Below, in pieces: positions 56,028 to 64,000 of a DNA stretch of 64,000 bases. The number at the start of each line of letters is the position of its first letter. The stretch's first letter is position 1. Below the pieces are notes generated by a model, which did no database searches, had not been told where the DNA came from, and worked only from the letters and a program-made list of their open reading frames with translations. The translations under genes were made by a program, and so were the position numbers. The stretch is from DATFNI01 sp963787205 (GTDB lineage: Bacteria; Bacteroidota; Rhodothermia; Balneolales; DATFMH01): NCBI GenBank assembly GCA_963787205.1, contig CAWBCD010000001.1, positions 124,001 through 188,000 on the forward strand, written 5' to 3'.

Positions 56028-56753
56028 ATGAATTGGGATACCCTTTATAATCGATCATACACCAGGTATTCAGGAAAACCTGATGCCGTAATCGTTGCCG
56101 ACGAATCCGGTCTTCTCTACCCCGGTGTCCGCATTGAAAATATAGCCTTTCCGGACACCATATCAGCAGAACAGGCCGCAATATATTCCTGCCTTGCCAA
56201 CGGTGCCAAACCAGTGCAAATGTATCTTAAGCGGAAAAACAGGATGTCTCATCCTTTGCTTCACTATTGGATATCCACGTTTGGGCTGGAACTGATCGTT
56301 GATGAGAACATACCTGACCATCCCATTTATCAACCAGTCCTATCTACTGAGGAGGATATCGACACTCTCCTCAAAGAGTTGCTGGATGATGCCATTGTAC
56401 CCTATTCGCATTTCCCGGTAAGTGCGATCTTGGAAACAGAAAATGGTTATGTCAGTGGTGTCAATATTGAATGTGTCGATTGGCGTCTCGGTCTTTGTGC
56501 AGAAAGAGTGGCGATTGCGAAAGCACTCTCATCGGGTATCACCGGCTTTCGCACACTGCATGTACACACCCAGTATGGGGAATTCAGTAGTCCGTGTGGG
56601 GCATGTCGCCAGGTCATCCTTGAGCACTTGCCCGGCATACCTGTTCATCTTCATCATGCTGACGACACCCTTTCGGTTCACAAAAGTCAGGATCTCCTGC
56701 CCTATTCATTCCGGTCATCCGAACTATCAACCCGAAACAATCCCGGTAGTTAA
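56028..56753 (+). CDS. cdd: Two-domain cytidine deaminase with degenerate N-terminal domain
   Basis: 241 residues. The C-terminal domain (about 125-225) is complete: SGVNIECVDWRLGLCAERVA (Cys157, catalytic Glu159) and SPCGACRQVILEH (Cys190, Cys193). The N-terminal half has the same layout, GLLYPGVRIENIAFPDTISA, with Ser46 where the zinc Cys should be, Glu48 retained, and no second Cys pair, so it is probably a non-catalytic structural domain. It deaminates cytidine and deoxycytidine. Starts 9 bp after the preceding stop. In E. coli Cdd the broken domain is C-terminal; here it is N-terminal. Confidence 0.85.
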   Translation: MNWDTLYNRSYTRYSGKPDAVIVADESGLLYPGVRIENIAFPDTISAEQAAIYSCLANGAKPVQMYLKRKNRMSHPLLHYWISTFGLELIVDENIPDHPIYQPVLSTEEDIDTLLKELLDDAIVPYSHFPVSAILETENGYVSGVNIECVDWRLGLCAERVAIAKALSSGITGFRTLHVHTQYGEFSSPCGACRQVILEHLPGIPVHLHHADDTLSVHKSQDLLPYSFRSSELSTRNNPGS

Positions 56754-56809
56754 TGCTGCTTCAGGATATTATTTTTGTTCGCTTACTATAAAAATTTTCA
56801 ATCTGTTTT

Positions 56810-57394
56810 ATGGGTTATATTGCATATATCGACTACGAACATCTGGATAATTCACTTTTTTTAAAATCATTAGCCGCGGCAACAGCCAGCCAGGATTCCG
56901 GTATTGCACCAAGAATTTTTGTTCACAGTGACAGTGAGTATACCGAACGATTGATTCAAACCGGGATGATGCGGGATGATGCCCGGTCTCGTGCTATTAA
57001 GGAACTAAACCGGCGACTGGTTGCTCTTTTTGCGGATTACGGCGTTTCAGCCATTGGATTAAACGGGTATCAACGAAAAGTAGCCAGTTTCGATCCGGAT
57101 TCTGACGAACTAACGATTGATCATGGATATCTGTCATCCCTTCCCTCTGTGACAATTCTAATTATTTCCAATTTGGTTCATATTGTTGGAGAGGATGGAC
57201 CTCTGTTATTTCCCATTCAGCGTTATCTTACTGAATTAACAAGCTTGCCAGACGTATCACAGCTTTATGTTTTTTCATCCGGTGAAACCCCCTCGCAGAG
57301 CGATATTGATCAGCAAGAGACACATTTTGCGACAAAACCCGAAAAAAAAGGTACGAAAATCGCTCCCCCCGTGAACTTATTGGCACGACTTTAA
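56810..57394 (+). CDS. Amino-acid-kinase-like protein, short and divergent
   Basis: 194 residues, not a confident family member. The stretch RLVALFADYGVSAIGLNGYQ resembles the acetylglutamate/aminoadipate kinase segment (LVA..GV.AVGL.G), and the following DHGYLSSLPSVTILIISNLV matches its layout. True kinases are about 260 residues and begin with a G-rich nucleotide loop; here the N terminus is MGYIAYIDYEHLDNSLFL, which lacks it. It could be a pseudokinase or a truncated relic. It lies 56 bp after cdd, on the same strand. The C-terminal tail is Lys/Pro-rich. Confidence 0.5.
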   Translation: MGYIAYIDYEHLDNSLFLKSLAAATASQDSGIAPRIFVHSDSEYTERLIQTGMMRDDARSRAIKELNRRLVALFADYGVSAIGLNGYQRKVASFDPDSDELTIDHGYLSSLPSVTILIISNLVHIVGEDGPLLFPIQRYLTELTSLPDVSQLYVFSSGETPSQSDIDQQETHFATKPEKKGTKIAPPVNLLARL

Positions 57395-57561
57395 ATAGCC
57401 AGATTATCAGCATATCCGAATTTTCTCAAATACCATATTAACATCTATTTATAAATCATAGTAGTTAAGTAATCAACCCTTTTTTAATACTCGTTTTGTG
57501 TCCTCTTGTACCATTTTTTTAAAAAAAAATGGACTTTATGCCGGTTTGAGTGCGTTTTTTA

Positions 57562-57590
57562 CTTGACTAGACGTAGGGTATTAGATAGAT
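57562..57590 (+). promoter_or_regulatory. Candidate promoter of the histone-like gene
   Basis: TTGACT (57563-57568) and an ATAGAT (57585-57590) are 16 bp apart, about 75 bp before the histone-like start codon. A T-run lies just upstream. The match is moderate. Confidence 0.35.
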
Positions 57591-57664
57591 TCGTGCTTGC
57601 AGTGAGAGGGTATCATCCTGTTCACGATTAACCTCAGCATTTAAACATAATATAGGAGAAGCAT

Positions 57665-57841
57665 ATGAGTCGCTATAATGAACTCAAAAGCCTAGTCGAC
57701 GGTATGGAAGCCGATTTCGTCAAATTTTATGACAAGGGAAATAAAACTGCGGGCACACGTGTTCGTAAAGGCTTGCAAGACCTGAAAAAGATTGCACAAG
57801 ATATCCGTATCGAAGTTCAGGAAAAGAAGAACGAAGGCTGA
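57665..57841 (+). CDS. Histone H1-like (Hc1-family) nucleoid protein
   Basis: 58 residues beginning MSRYNELKSLVDGMEADFVK, preceded by AGGAG. It matches my recollection of the short Hc1/histone-H1-like proteins of Bacteroidetes and relatives: an acidic N-terminal half, then KGLQDLKKIAQDIRIEVQEK, rich in Lys. Such proteins bind DNA or coat the nucleoid. It is monocistronic, with its own promoter candidate and a strong terminator 31 bp past the stop. Confidence 0.8.
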   Translation: MSRYNELKSLVDGMEADFVKFYDKGNKTAGTRVRKGLQDLKKIAQDIRIEVQEKKNEG

Positions 57842-57871
57842 TATCTTATTTTCGATTTGGTACACAAAAGG

Positions 57872-57893
57872 AAAGCCACAATAATGTGGCTTT
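57872..57893 (+). terminator. Intrinsic terminator of the histone-like gene
   Basis: AAAGCCACA and TGTGGCTTT pair perfectly around a 4-base loop, followed by more T (nine in total on the plus strand). Confidence 0.92.
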
Positions 57894-57947
57894 TTTTTAT
57901 TTCTTTCAGATGCTATTTATCTGCACAATAGAACATAATCCTGAATA

Positions 57948-58136
57948 TCAATTGAGTCGGTGAGCGAAATCCAAATACTCGTCTTCAATTTCATTCAGGA
58001 TTACCTGTATGGCATATAATTGACCGCGCAAGCGCAGAGCCCGCTGAGGATCACTGTCTTGCAATTCCTCAATCAATTCTTCGGTTAACTCAATTTTATT
58101 CTCGATGTCGAGTGCAAGCGTGTCAGCCATTTTCAT
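57948..58136 (-). CDS. Small acidic helical protein of unknown function
   Basis: 62 residues from an ATG (MKMADTLALDIENKIELTEE), Glu/Leu/Asp-rich and predicted fully helical, ending EDEYLDFAHRLN. Not recognised. It has an AAGAAA-type site upstream and no homology clue. It faces the histone-like gene across the terminator. Amphipathic spacing of Leu and Ile suggests a coiled coil. Confidence 0.5.
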   Translation of the reverse strand: MKMADTLALDIENKIELTEELIEELQDSDPQRALRLRGQLYAIQVILNEIEDEYLDFAHRLN

Positions 58137-58640
58137 ATATTTTTCTTGGTTTGAGTTTTCTTCTAAACTATCTGTTTGATAACACTATTGGCCTAAAGAC
58201 CATTCCATTGAGCCTTAAACACTTAAAAGACAGTCGCTTATTCACATGTCATTTTCCGTGAATATCTACTTTCCATAGTCTAAAAATCATAAAAAAACCG
58301 TACATCCTCAAAAACCCGGAGCAAACCGATCATTGTTTAAGTATTTACCCAAAATCCATCTTACATATAGAATATAATTTAAAATCATATTAAACTATTT
58401 AGGAGAATAAATAAAAAACTAAATATGAACAAGGATATTAAGACTTCAATTACTTAATTTTTTTCGCCAATTACATTCTTTTTTCAATTTTTTACGATCC
58501 TGAAGAACGAAGCAACTTCAAATACCAAAATGACAAAAAAGAGCGTTATTTTTTTGTTAAGAGACTATATATAGCGTGGAGATATATTTTCCTTTAACCT
58601 ATTATTACAAAAGAAGATCATGCACATAAAAAGTTTTTAA
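58137..58640. other. AT-rich gap upstream of the secreted nuclease gene
   Basis: About 500 bp with no credible coding frame. It is strongly AT-rich from 58370 to 58600 and must contain the promoter of the following gene; TATATATAG at about 58566-58575 is the best -10-like element, with no convincing -35. Confidence 0.45.
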
Positions 58641-60491
58641 ATGACGAAGACAGTTACTGTTAAAAAACTGGCCGTTTTATCCCTGATACCGCTTTTCATC
58701 GCATTATTTGTAACTCAGAGAGCCGATGCTATTCGCTTAGTTAATGTAGATCAAAATGGCAGGATAGAACCGAACAATAATAATCCCACTACGCAGGTAT
58801 CCTCAATAAGCATTGCTGATGCACGGAAACAAAGTGTGGGATCGAGCGTCAGTGTTGCGGGACGAGTAACGGCCGCGAATCAATTTGGGAGCCCAGCTTA
58901 CATTCAGGATTCAACGGGAGGAATAGCCGTTTACGATTATGGGTTTGCGGACTCGGTGTCTATTGGTGACTCAGTTCAGGTTACGGGCATTCTGGACTCG
59001 TACAATAATCTGCTCGAGATAAAAAATATCACTTATAATGTCATCTCAACTGCCCCGGATACCGTCAAACCCAAAGTAATTACGATAAGTCAAATCGGGG
59101 AAACCTACGAAGGCCAGCTGATCACCATAAAAAATGCGACTATTCAGCATTCAGGCCCTTTTTCAGCAGATGCAAATTACAACATAACAGATGCCACTGG
59201 AACGGCTCAAATGAGGATCGACAAGGATACGGACCTGCCTGGATCTATTGCACCGATGGGCAAAACAAATATCACGGGCATCCTCGGTCAGTATAATACC
59301 GATTATCAACTAATGCCCCGAGATACCACGGACGTTGGTGTTGGGAATATCACATATCCGGGCTCCGATGTCCCCATGAGCGAGACATTTGATGTAGCGA
59401 CCTGGAATATGCTTTGGTTTGGCAATGCCAGCAACGGACCAACCGATGATCAACTGCAACTGGTAAATGCACTTAAGGTGATCCGTCATATCAATGCGGA
59501 CCTATATGCCGTGGAAGAGGTGAGCAACACAACCATGTTTCAGCAGTTGCTCGATTCACTTCCCGATTACCATGGTTTTGAAGCTAATTACAGCCAGGTA
59601 CAAAAGACGGCCTTTATCTTCAAGACCTCAACTGTTGATTCACTGGACAGTCACCTGGTTACCGATGCAGGCTCCTCATATGACTGGGCCAATGGCCGAT
59701 ATCCTCTGGAGTTCACTTTTAATGCAAAAGTTAACGGTAAAAACAAGCTGATCTATGCATATGTGATACATGCCAAGGCATCCACGTCTGATCCCGCTAC
59801 CGATTATTCAAGGAGAGTTGCCGCTGCTGCTGCACTCAAAAATTACCTGGTTCAGAATCATTCGCAGGACAATGTAATGGTTCTGGGAGATTACAACGAC
59901 GATGTGGATGAATCCATCTACAATAACCAGACATCGCCCTATGCTCCTTTTGTGTCGGATTCCGCCGATTTTGATGTGATCACCTATCCACTCAGCGAGG
60001 ATAAATACAGTTCGTTTGTAGATGGTACGGAGATGATTGACCATATCACGATATCCAATGATCTGAGACCAAACTTCTTTGCCGGTACCGAGCGGATTGA
60101 AAATACGGCAGCTTACGTTACGGATTACTCAAAAACTACATCAGATCATTATCCGGTCTGGGCAAGATTCAAACTCGATACCACTACGCCAATTGAGAAG
60201 CAGATAACCGAACAAAAACCAAAGCAGATTACTCTCGAACAGAATTATCCGAATCCTTTTAATCCATCTACCAATATCACGTTCATCCTTCCTAAAAGGG
60301 AAACCGTATCGCTCGACATTTACAATATTCTGGGTCAGAACGTCGGCAAGATACTGAGTCATCAGGCGTTACCGGCCGGTTCTCATACCTATCGCTTTGA
60401 TGCCACAAATCTTCCCAGCGGGATATACTTCTATCGCCTGGAATCATCAAGCGGAACCGTTGAAACACGAAAGATGACACTTCTGAAATAG
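58641..60491 (+). CDS. Secreted endonuclease/exonuclease/phosphatase-family nuclease with type IX sorting domain
   Basis: 616 residues. Signal peptide (KKLAVLSLIPLFIALFV), two OB-like domains of DUF5689/YhcR type (about residues 45-135, including VSVAGRVTAANQFGSPAYIQ, and 140-235), then the EEP nuclease fold (ATWNMLWFGN, ADLYAVEEVSN, VMVLGDYNDD, SDHYPVWARF; about 250-515). The C-terminal 90 residues are a T9SS sorting domain, with LEQNYPNPFNPSTNITF, then LPSGIYFYRLES and KMTLLK. It is exported by type IX secretion and probably degrades extracellular DNA. Confidence 0.9.
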   Translation: MTKTVTVKKLAVLSLIPLFIALFVTQRADAIRLVNVDQNGRIEPNNNNPTTQVSSISIADARKQSVGSSVSVAGRVTAANQFGSPAYIQDSTGGIAVYDYGFADSVSIGDSVQVTGILDSYNNLLEIKNITYNVISTAPDTVKPKVITISQIGETYEGQLITIKNATIQHSGPFSADANYNITDATGTAQMRIDKDTDLPGSIAPMGKTNITGILGQYNTDYQLMPRDTTDVGVGNITYPGSDVPMSETFDVATWNMLWFGNASNGPTDDQLQLVNALKVIRHINADLYAVEEVSNTTMFQQLLDSLPDYHGFEANYSQVQKTAFIFKTSTVDSLDSHLVTDAGSSYDWANGRYPLEFTFNAKVNGKNKLIYAYVIHAKASTSDPATDYSRRVAAAAALKNYLVQNHSQDNVMVLGDYNDDVDESIYNNQTSPYAPFVSDSADFDVITYPLSEDKYSSFVDGTEMIDHITISNDLRPNFFAGTERIENTAAYVTDYSKTTSDHYPVWARFKLDTTTPIEKQITEQKPKQITLEQNYPNPFNPSTNITFILPKRETVSLDIYNILGQNVGKILSHQALPAGSHTYRFDATNLPSGIYFYRLESSSGTVETRKMTLLK

Positions 60492-60528
60492 CAGATAAAC
60501 GAACCTGTTATTTCCATTGGTTGTTTGT

Positions 60529-60722
60529 TCATTCCTTATGCCTGTTTTTGAGCTTGTACATGGCATAACCCACACCGGCAGCTGCAAGTATACTCAAACC
60601 ACCTCAATCGGTGCCTGTGATGGTGCTCCGGGCAAACCTGGAGCTGACTGACCAGCAACCCAGGCTGCATTCAGAAGGACAAGAATTGCCGTAGCGCTCA
60701 GTTTGATGAATTTTGTTCTCAT
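60529..60722 (-). pseudogene. Small exported protein with PID-CTERM-like sorting tail, interrupted by a one-base frameshift
   Basis: Strong AGGAG site, then MRTKFIKLSATAILVLLNAA (signal peptide), a Pro/Gly/Ala stretch (APGLPGAPSQ) and API, after which the frame stops at 60594 (42 residues). The next frame gives GGLSILAAAGVGYAMYKLKN and RHKE before a stop at 60529. With one base restored in ATTGA(N)GGT the product is 64 residues, with PI(D/E)GGLS followed by a short hydrophobic segment and a basic tail. That tail resembles the PID-CTERM sorting signal of Bacteroidetes-type proteins. It is likely cleaved and anchored or released after export. It sits between two T9SS proteins. Confidence 0.7.
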
Positions 60723-60809
60723 TGTTATCTCCTCTTTTTGTGTTTTTTGGTATTCAGCCAAATCCAGTTGAAACTCATTGTAACTATGTTCAATTGGACA
60801 GAAGCATTG

Positions 60810-63734
60810 TTATCTGATCAGCAACATCTTATTGATGAGGACTTGTCCCGATGTCTCAAGCCTGTAGAAGTACACGCCGCTTGCCACACTACCGGCCTTC
60901 CATGTGATAGTATGCCATCCAGAGGTACCATCGCCATTCATGAGAACTGCTACCGTCCTGCCAAGGATATCATATACCGCAAGTTTCGCTCTCATTGGCC
61001 TGGGCAGATAGAATTTTATCTTCGTTTCCGGATTAAAAGGATTTGGATAATTGGGAGATAACCTAATCTTGCCCGGCTTTGGCGAGAAGTCTTCAATATC
61101 AGTCAAAGTTGGTGTAATGGTTACTTCAAATCTGGCATCCGGTATCCCATTAATTTTTGTCCCACCAATTACCGGAGGCCTGACATTCGAACCAACAGCC
61201 TTACCCTGAGTTTCACTAACTTTAAACCTGTAAAGCGAATCGGTCCTCATATCAATAACCTTTTGGGTTACCCGATCCTTTAAACTGATCTTCCATGACG
61301 CCGGGATGTTTTCCCAAACCGGCCACTCCAGGATTCTACTTCCCGGGGCCCTCGTTCCACTGATCGTCAACTCAAAGGTGTGGGGAGTCTTTAGTGGTAA
61401 TGGCTGTGACTCTTCCGCTTTCAGAATTGCTTTGCCATCCCTGGTACCTTTGATCCCAAGAATGGCATATTCCGATTGAAGTGGCAACAATTTTTGCATG
61501 TCCCATCTATCCCAGTCCGAGGTGGCATTATTGCTGAAATACAGTGCTGCCGCTTTGTCCAGCACAATATCACTGTCAGCGTCTGAAACTTCGAAGCCAA
61601 TGATTACCGGATCCAACGGATTAACATTTACCTTGCTGGCAAGAACTTTATCCGGCGAACTATTGGTGTTAAACGTAACTGATTCAGCATCCTGATTTTG
61701 TATAAAGAACCCCTGGAATGGCGCAATTTGGTTGCCCAGCTCTGTTGATAAGATATACGAACCGGTTTCTCCATCCCAGACTTGTGCTACGTTCGAGGCC
61801 AGGGCACCGCCATTCACATCCATACTGTTCAAATCGATATACTGTGGATATGGATTGCCAATCAGGTTAAAGCCGTCACCATTGGTATGCAGCGGTACTG
61901 ATACGGGCCCATCGGGCAACCCTCCTCTAAGATCAAAATCAATTGGAAGTCTCCTGCTTCCATCCAGATCATTATTAAAGAAATAGAGGATGAATCCCTG
62001 TCCACTCATCATTGATTCGGAAAGAGTCGATGGTGGATTCCAGTTGTTCCCATCATATCCTGAGAAAAGATTTTTATCACTTCCTTCTGACGCACCCGGG
62101 AATCCCTGCAAAGATGTGCTCGCCTGGAGGTCGCTGTATTTCAAACCAGTTACGGGACTAGATAACATCCGCCATCCGGCTTCACCTCTGATGACTGTAC
62201 GACTCAGAATAGTATCTGCCCTCATAAAAATACTTTCCCGATCGTTCATTTTTCCTGGGGTAGCAGTCATGGGTTTCCAAATTGACATATTGTTACCCCC
62301 TGAAAGAATTCCTGACAATCCCAATGACTTATTTGCTTCCGTACCGGAAGACTCACTGGCATCTATCCGGTAACTAACCAATCCGTTAGCAGCGCCTTCC
62401 GATGCAGTAAACGAGCCTTCATAGCTGATAAACTGCAACACTGTATCCCTGTCACTTAAGTGGTAGATCAATGCCATCCCGTCCGGACCGTTTTGAATGG
62501 ATGAATATTGCTTTGAGTAAAATTTCCAGTGCCCTTCCCGTTCACCAGGGTTGAACTCAGACAACCCTGTGGTGTTGTATATTCCTCCATCACTACCGTT
62601 GTACAGTAGCAGATCCAGATTTGATATATCCACCGACGTATCCACCGCCACTTCAACAAACTCGTTGCTATCCGGACCGGCGTTATCATAATGAAACTCG
62701 TTAATCGCCGCCGTAATAGTCATGCCCGACACCGGAACACTCTCCTTGCTGGTGGCAACGCTGATTGAGGCATAATTATCCGTTTTGTAATTGATATCCG
62801 ACCCGCTGTTAGTGAACGAGAACATTCTGAAATAGTATGTTTTTTCAGGCTCTAACCCGTTCCACATAACCGTTTGGGTCCCCTGATTTACACTCATAGC
62901 TCCATATCCATCTGACAAATCTGTATCGTCATCCTCCGGCGTGCCATCAACCGGCAATTTGATGGAATCCGGACTCACATCTGATATTTTTACCAGATAT
63001 CCATCCGGTGGCACATCTCCTCCGGCATCTGACCAATTAAGAGTTATTGAATGAGTAGTTGAGTCTGGCTCAATGAATTGTGCCACCTCTGATGGTTCCG
63101 CTTTTGGGGCAACAGCGACAGTACCTCCAGGTGCTATTCCAAATCCGGTCAGACTATTATCTGTACTGACCATCTGATATCGTTCACTCGGATCGGTAAA
63201 CCCACTACTTGAGCCTGTGGTTATTCCCTCTTTTAATTCGATATTTGAATTTTTAGTTGAAACACCATTTCCATCCCACGACGACCCCGGGTCATTTCCC
63301 GGATTCCCAAATGTATCTTCTATCGTATCGCCCAATTGTATTCGTAATGCATCATCTCCATTGAATGTAAAACTGTTTTCGATATACATTACATCACTCA
63401 ATCCCTGATCGGAGAGATAAGTCCCGATATCACTTGTTCCGATAACCATCACGGCACCACCGGATAACTGACCGCTAGTCACTGTCACGTCTGCTGATAA
63501 AGCACCTCCGTTTCTGCCAAGCAATACGGTTAAGGTATCCATTGAGAAATCGACCGGCTCACTCGTTGGATTCCAAAGTTCTATACCTTTGGGTGAGCGT
63601 CCGCTGGAGGTCTCAATATATTGACTGATGATTATCCGGCTTTGACCCTCAACTTCTTTTGTTCCTAAGATAAGAATGGGACAAAAGATTAATAAACAGA
63701 TATCCCTCCACCACAGGGTTCTTTCCTGGTTCAT
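60810..63734 (-). CDS. Large secreted lamin-tail/fibronectin-III protein with type IX sorting domain
   Basis: 974 residues. Signal peptide (LLIFCPILILGTKEVEGQS), a lamin-tail-like domain (about residues 35-170, with SRIIISQYIETSSGRSPKG and FTFNGDDALRIQLGD), a fibronectin-III-like domain (about 220-320, with PDGYLVKISDVSPDS and GLEPEKTYYFRMFSFT), and a second lamin-tail-like segment (about 340-470). The C terminus is a T9SS sorting domain: LSPNYPNPFNPETKIKFYLP, then ASGVYFYRLETSG and NKMLLIR. It is a cell-surface or secreted protein with no visible catalytic motif. Convergent with the nuclease gene, with the small exported gene between. Confidence 0.85.
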   Translation of the reverse strand: MNQERTLWWRDICLLIFCPILILGTKEVEGQSRIIISQYIETSSGRSPKGIELWNPTSEPVDFSMDTLTVLLGRNGGALSADVTVTSGQLSGGAVMVIGTSDIGTYLSDQGLSDVMYIENSFTFNGDDALRIQLGDTIEDTFGNPGNDPGSSWDGNGVSTKNSNIELKEGITTGSSSGFTDPSERYQMVSTDNSLTGFGIAPGGTVAVAPKAEPSEVAQFIEPDSTTHSITLNWSDAGGDVPPDGYLVKISDVSPDSIKLPVDGTPEDDDTDLSDGYGAMSVNQGTQTVMWNGLEPEKTYYFRMFSFTNSGSDINYKTDNYASISVATSKESVPVSGMTITAAINEFHYDNAGPDSNEFVEVAVDTSVDISNLDLLLYNGSDGGIYNTTGLSEFNPGEREGHWKFYSKQYSSIQNGPDGMALIYHLSDRDTVLQFISYEGSFTASEGAANGLVSYRIDASESSGTEANKSLGLSGILSGGNNMSIWKPMTATPGKMNDRESIFMRADTILSRTVIRGEAGWRMLSSPVTGLKYSDLQASTSLQGFPGASEGSDKNLFSGYDGNNWNPPSTLSESMMSGQGFILYFFNNDLDGSRRLPIDFDLRGGLPDGPVSVPLHTNGDGFNLIGNPYPQYIDLNSMDVNGGALASNVAQVWDGETGSYILSTELGNQIAPFQGFFIQNQDAESVTFNTNSSPDKVLASKVNVNPLDPVIIGFEVSDADSDIVLDKAAALYFSNNATSDWDRWDMQKLLPLQSEYAILGIKGTRDGKAILKAEESQPLPLKTPHTFELTISGTRAPGSRILEWPVWENIPASWKISLKDRVTQKVIDMRTDSLYRFKVSETQGKAVGSNVRPPVIGGTKINGIPDARFEVTITPTLTDIEDFSPKPGKIRLSPNYPNPFNPETKIKFYLPRPMRAKLAVYDILGRTVAVLMNGDGTSGWHTITWKAGSVASGVYFYRLETSGQVLINKMLLIR

Positions 63735-63946
63735 GACGTCTCCGATTTAATGAATAGTTCTGCTGCTGACGCAACTTCCACATTATTGGTACAGGGAGAG
63801 TAATTGATACAGATCTAAATATCAAAAATCTTAAATAATATTAATGATATAAAGATAACCGTATATATTTATAGATAGAACTATAATAGTAGTGAGAACC
63901 AGATCTGCTTTCTTAGGTATAAGATCTAAAGGCCAGTGTCTCTTTC

Positions 63947-64000
63947 TCAGTCGTCCAGATGTAAAGCTCCGAGCTGGTTTTCCATGCTGGCGACTGCGAC
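63947..64000 (-). CDS. Possible C-terminal end of a gene running off the window
   Basis: The minus strand reads VAVASMENQLGALHLDD and then a stop at 63947. Only 17 residues are visible, so this is a guess based on an open frame to the edge. The 63735-63946 segment has no gene. Confidence 0.2.
   Translation of the reverse strand, partial: VAVASMENQLGALHLDD

Overview
The window reads as a chromosomal segment of a Gram-negative member of the FCB superphylum, most like the Balneolota/Rhodothermota. The evidence is a SusC-type receptor with a FecI/FecR pair, two secreted proteins ending in the NYPNPFNP-type type IX secretion sorting domain, a type III glutamine synthetase, an Hc1-type histone-like protein, a menaquinone gene set and lipoproteins. 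Base composition is moderate. No rRNA, tRNA, CRISPR array, prophage or insertion sequence was recognised. The assignment is inference from gene content.

Layout. 1-9769: carbohydrate uptake and sensing: partial SusC receptor, FecR, ECF sigma factor, GH5 mannanase-like lipoprotein, a YiaK-like dehydrogenase, a frameshifted Gfo/Idh/MocA oxidoreductase and a large propeller sensor kinase. 9889-15846: glnN, then a menA-menC-menE operon. 16167-19372: a MacA/MacB-type efflux operon. 19527-27461: purB, a CNNM/CorC protein, ssb, an SDR, a membrane-anchored unknown and an AidB-like acyl-CoA dehydrogenase. 27671-31100: a copper resistance operon (CsoR, CopA with three metal-binding domains, CopZ). 31895-39426: a phosphate island with two pstS paralogues, pstCAB-phoU and a porin. 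Three PHO-box-like direct repeats (TTAACA every 11 bp) mark its putative promoters.

39594-50322: pgk, a cysteine desulfurase with an overlapping unknown, and a minus-strand run of dehydrogenases, an MBL hydrolase, threonine aldolase, hydroxyacyl-CoA dehydrogenase and lysA. 50460-57394: penicillin acylase, a GH3-serine hydrolase fusion, a two-domain cytidine deaminase and an amino-acid-kinase-like remnant. 57665-64000: the histone-like gene, then two convergent type IX-secreted proteins flanking a small frameshifted gene whose repaired product ends in a PID-CTERM-like sorting tail.

Observations that stand out: (1) both frameshifted genes break at the same 8-mer, ATTGAGGT, and each is repaired by one base there; (2) tandem arrays of unrelated sequence but constant 7-bp period sit at gene ends, one supplying the copA stop codon and another filling almost a whole intergenic gap; (3) the three matching PHO-like boxes; (4) a cytidine deaminase whose degenerate domain is N-terminal, the reverse of the E. 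coli enzyme. I did not find a clearly new multi-gene defence or metabolic system.
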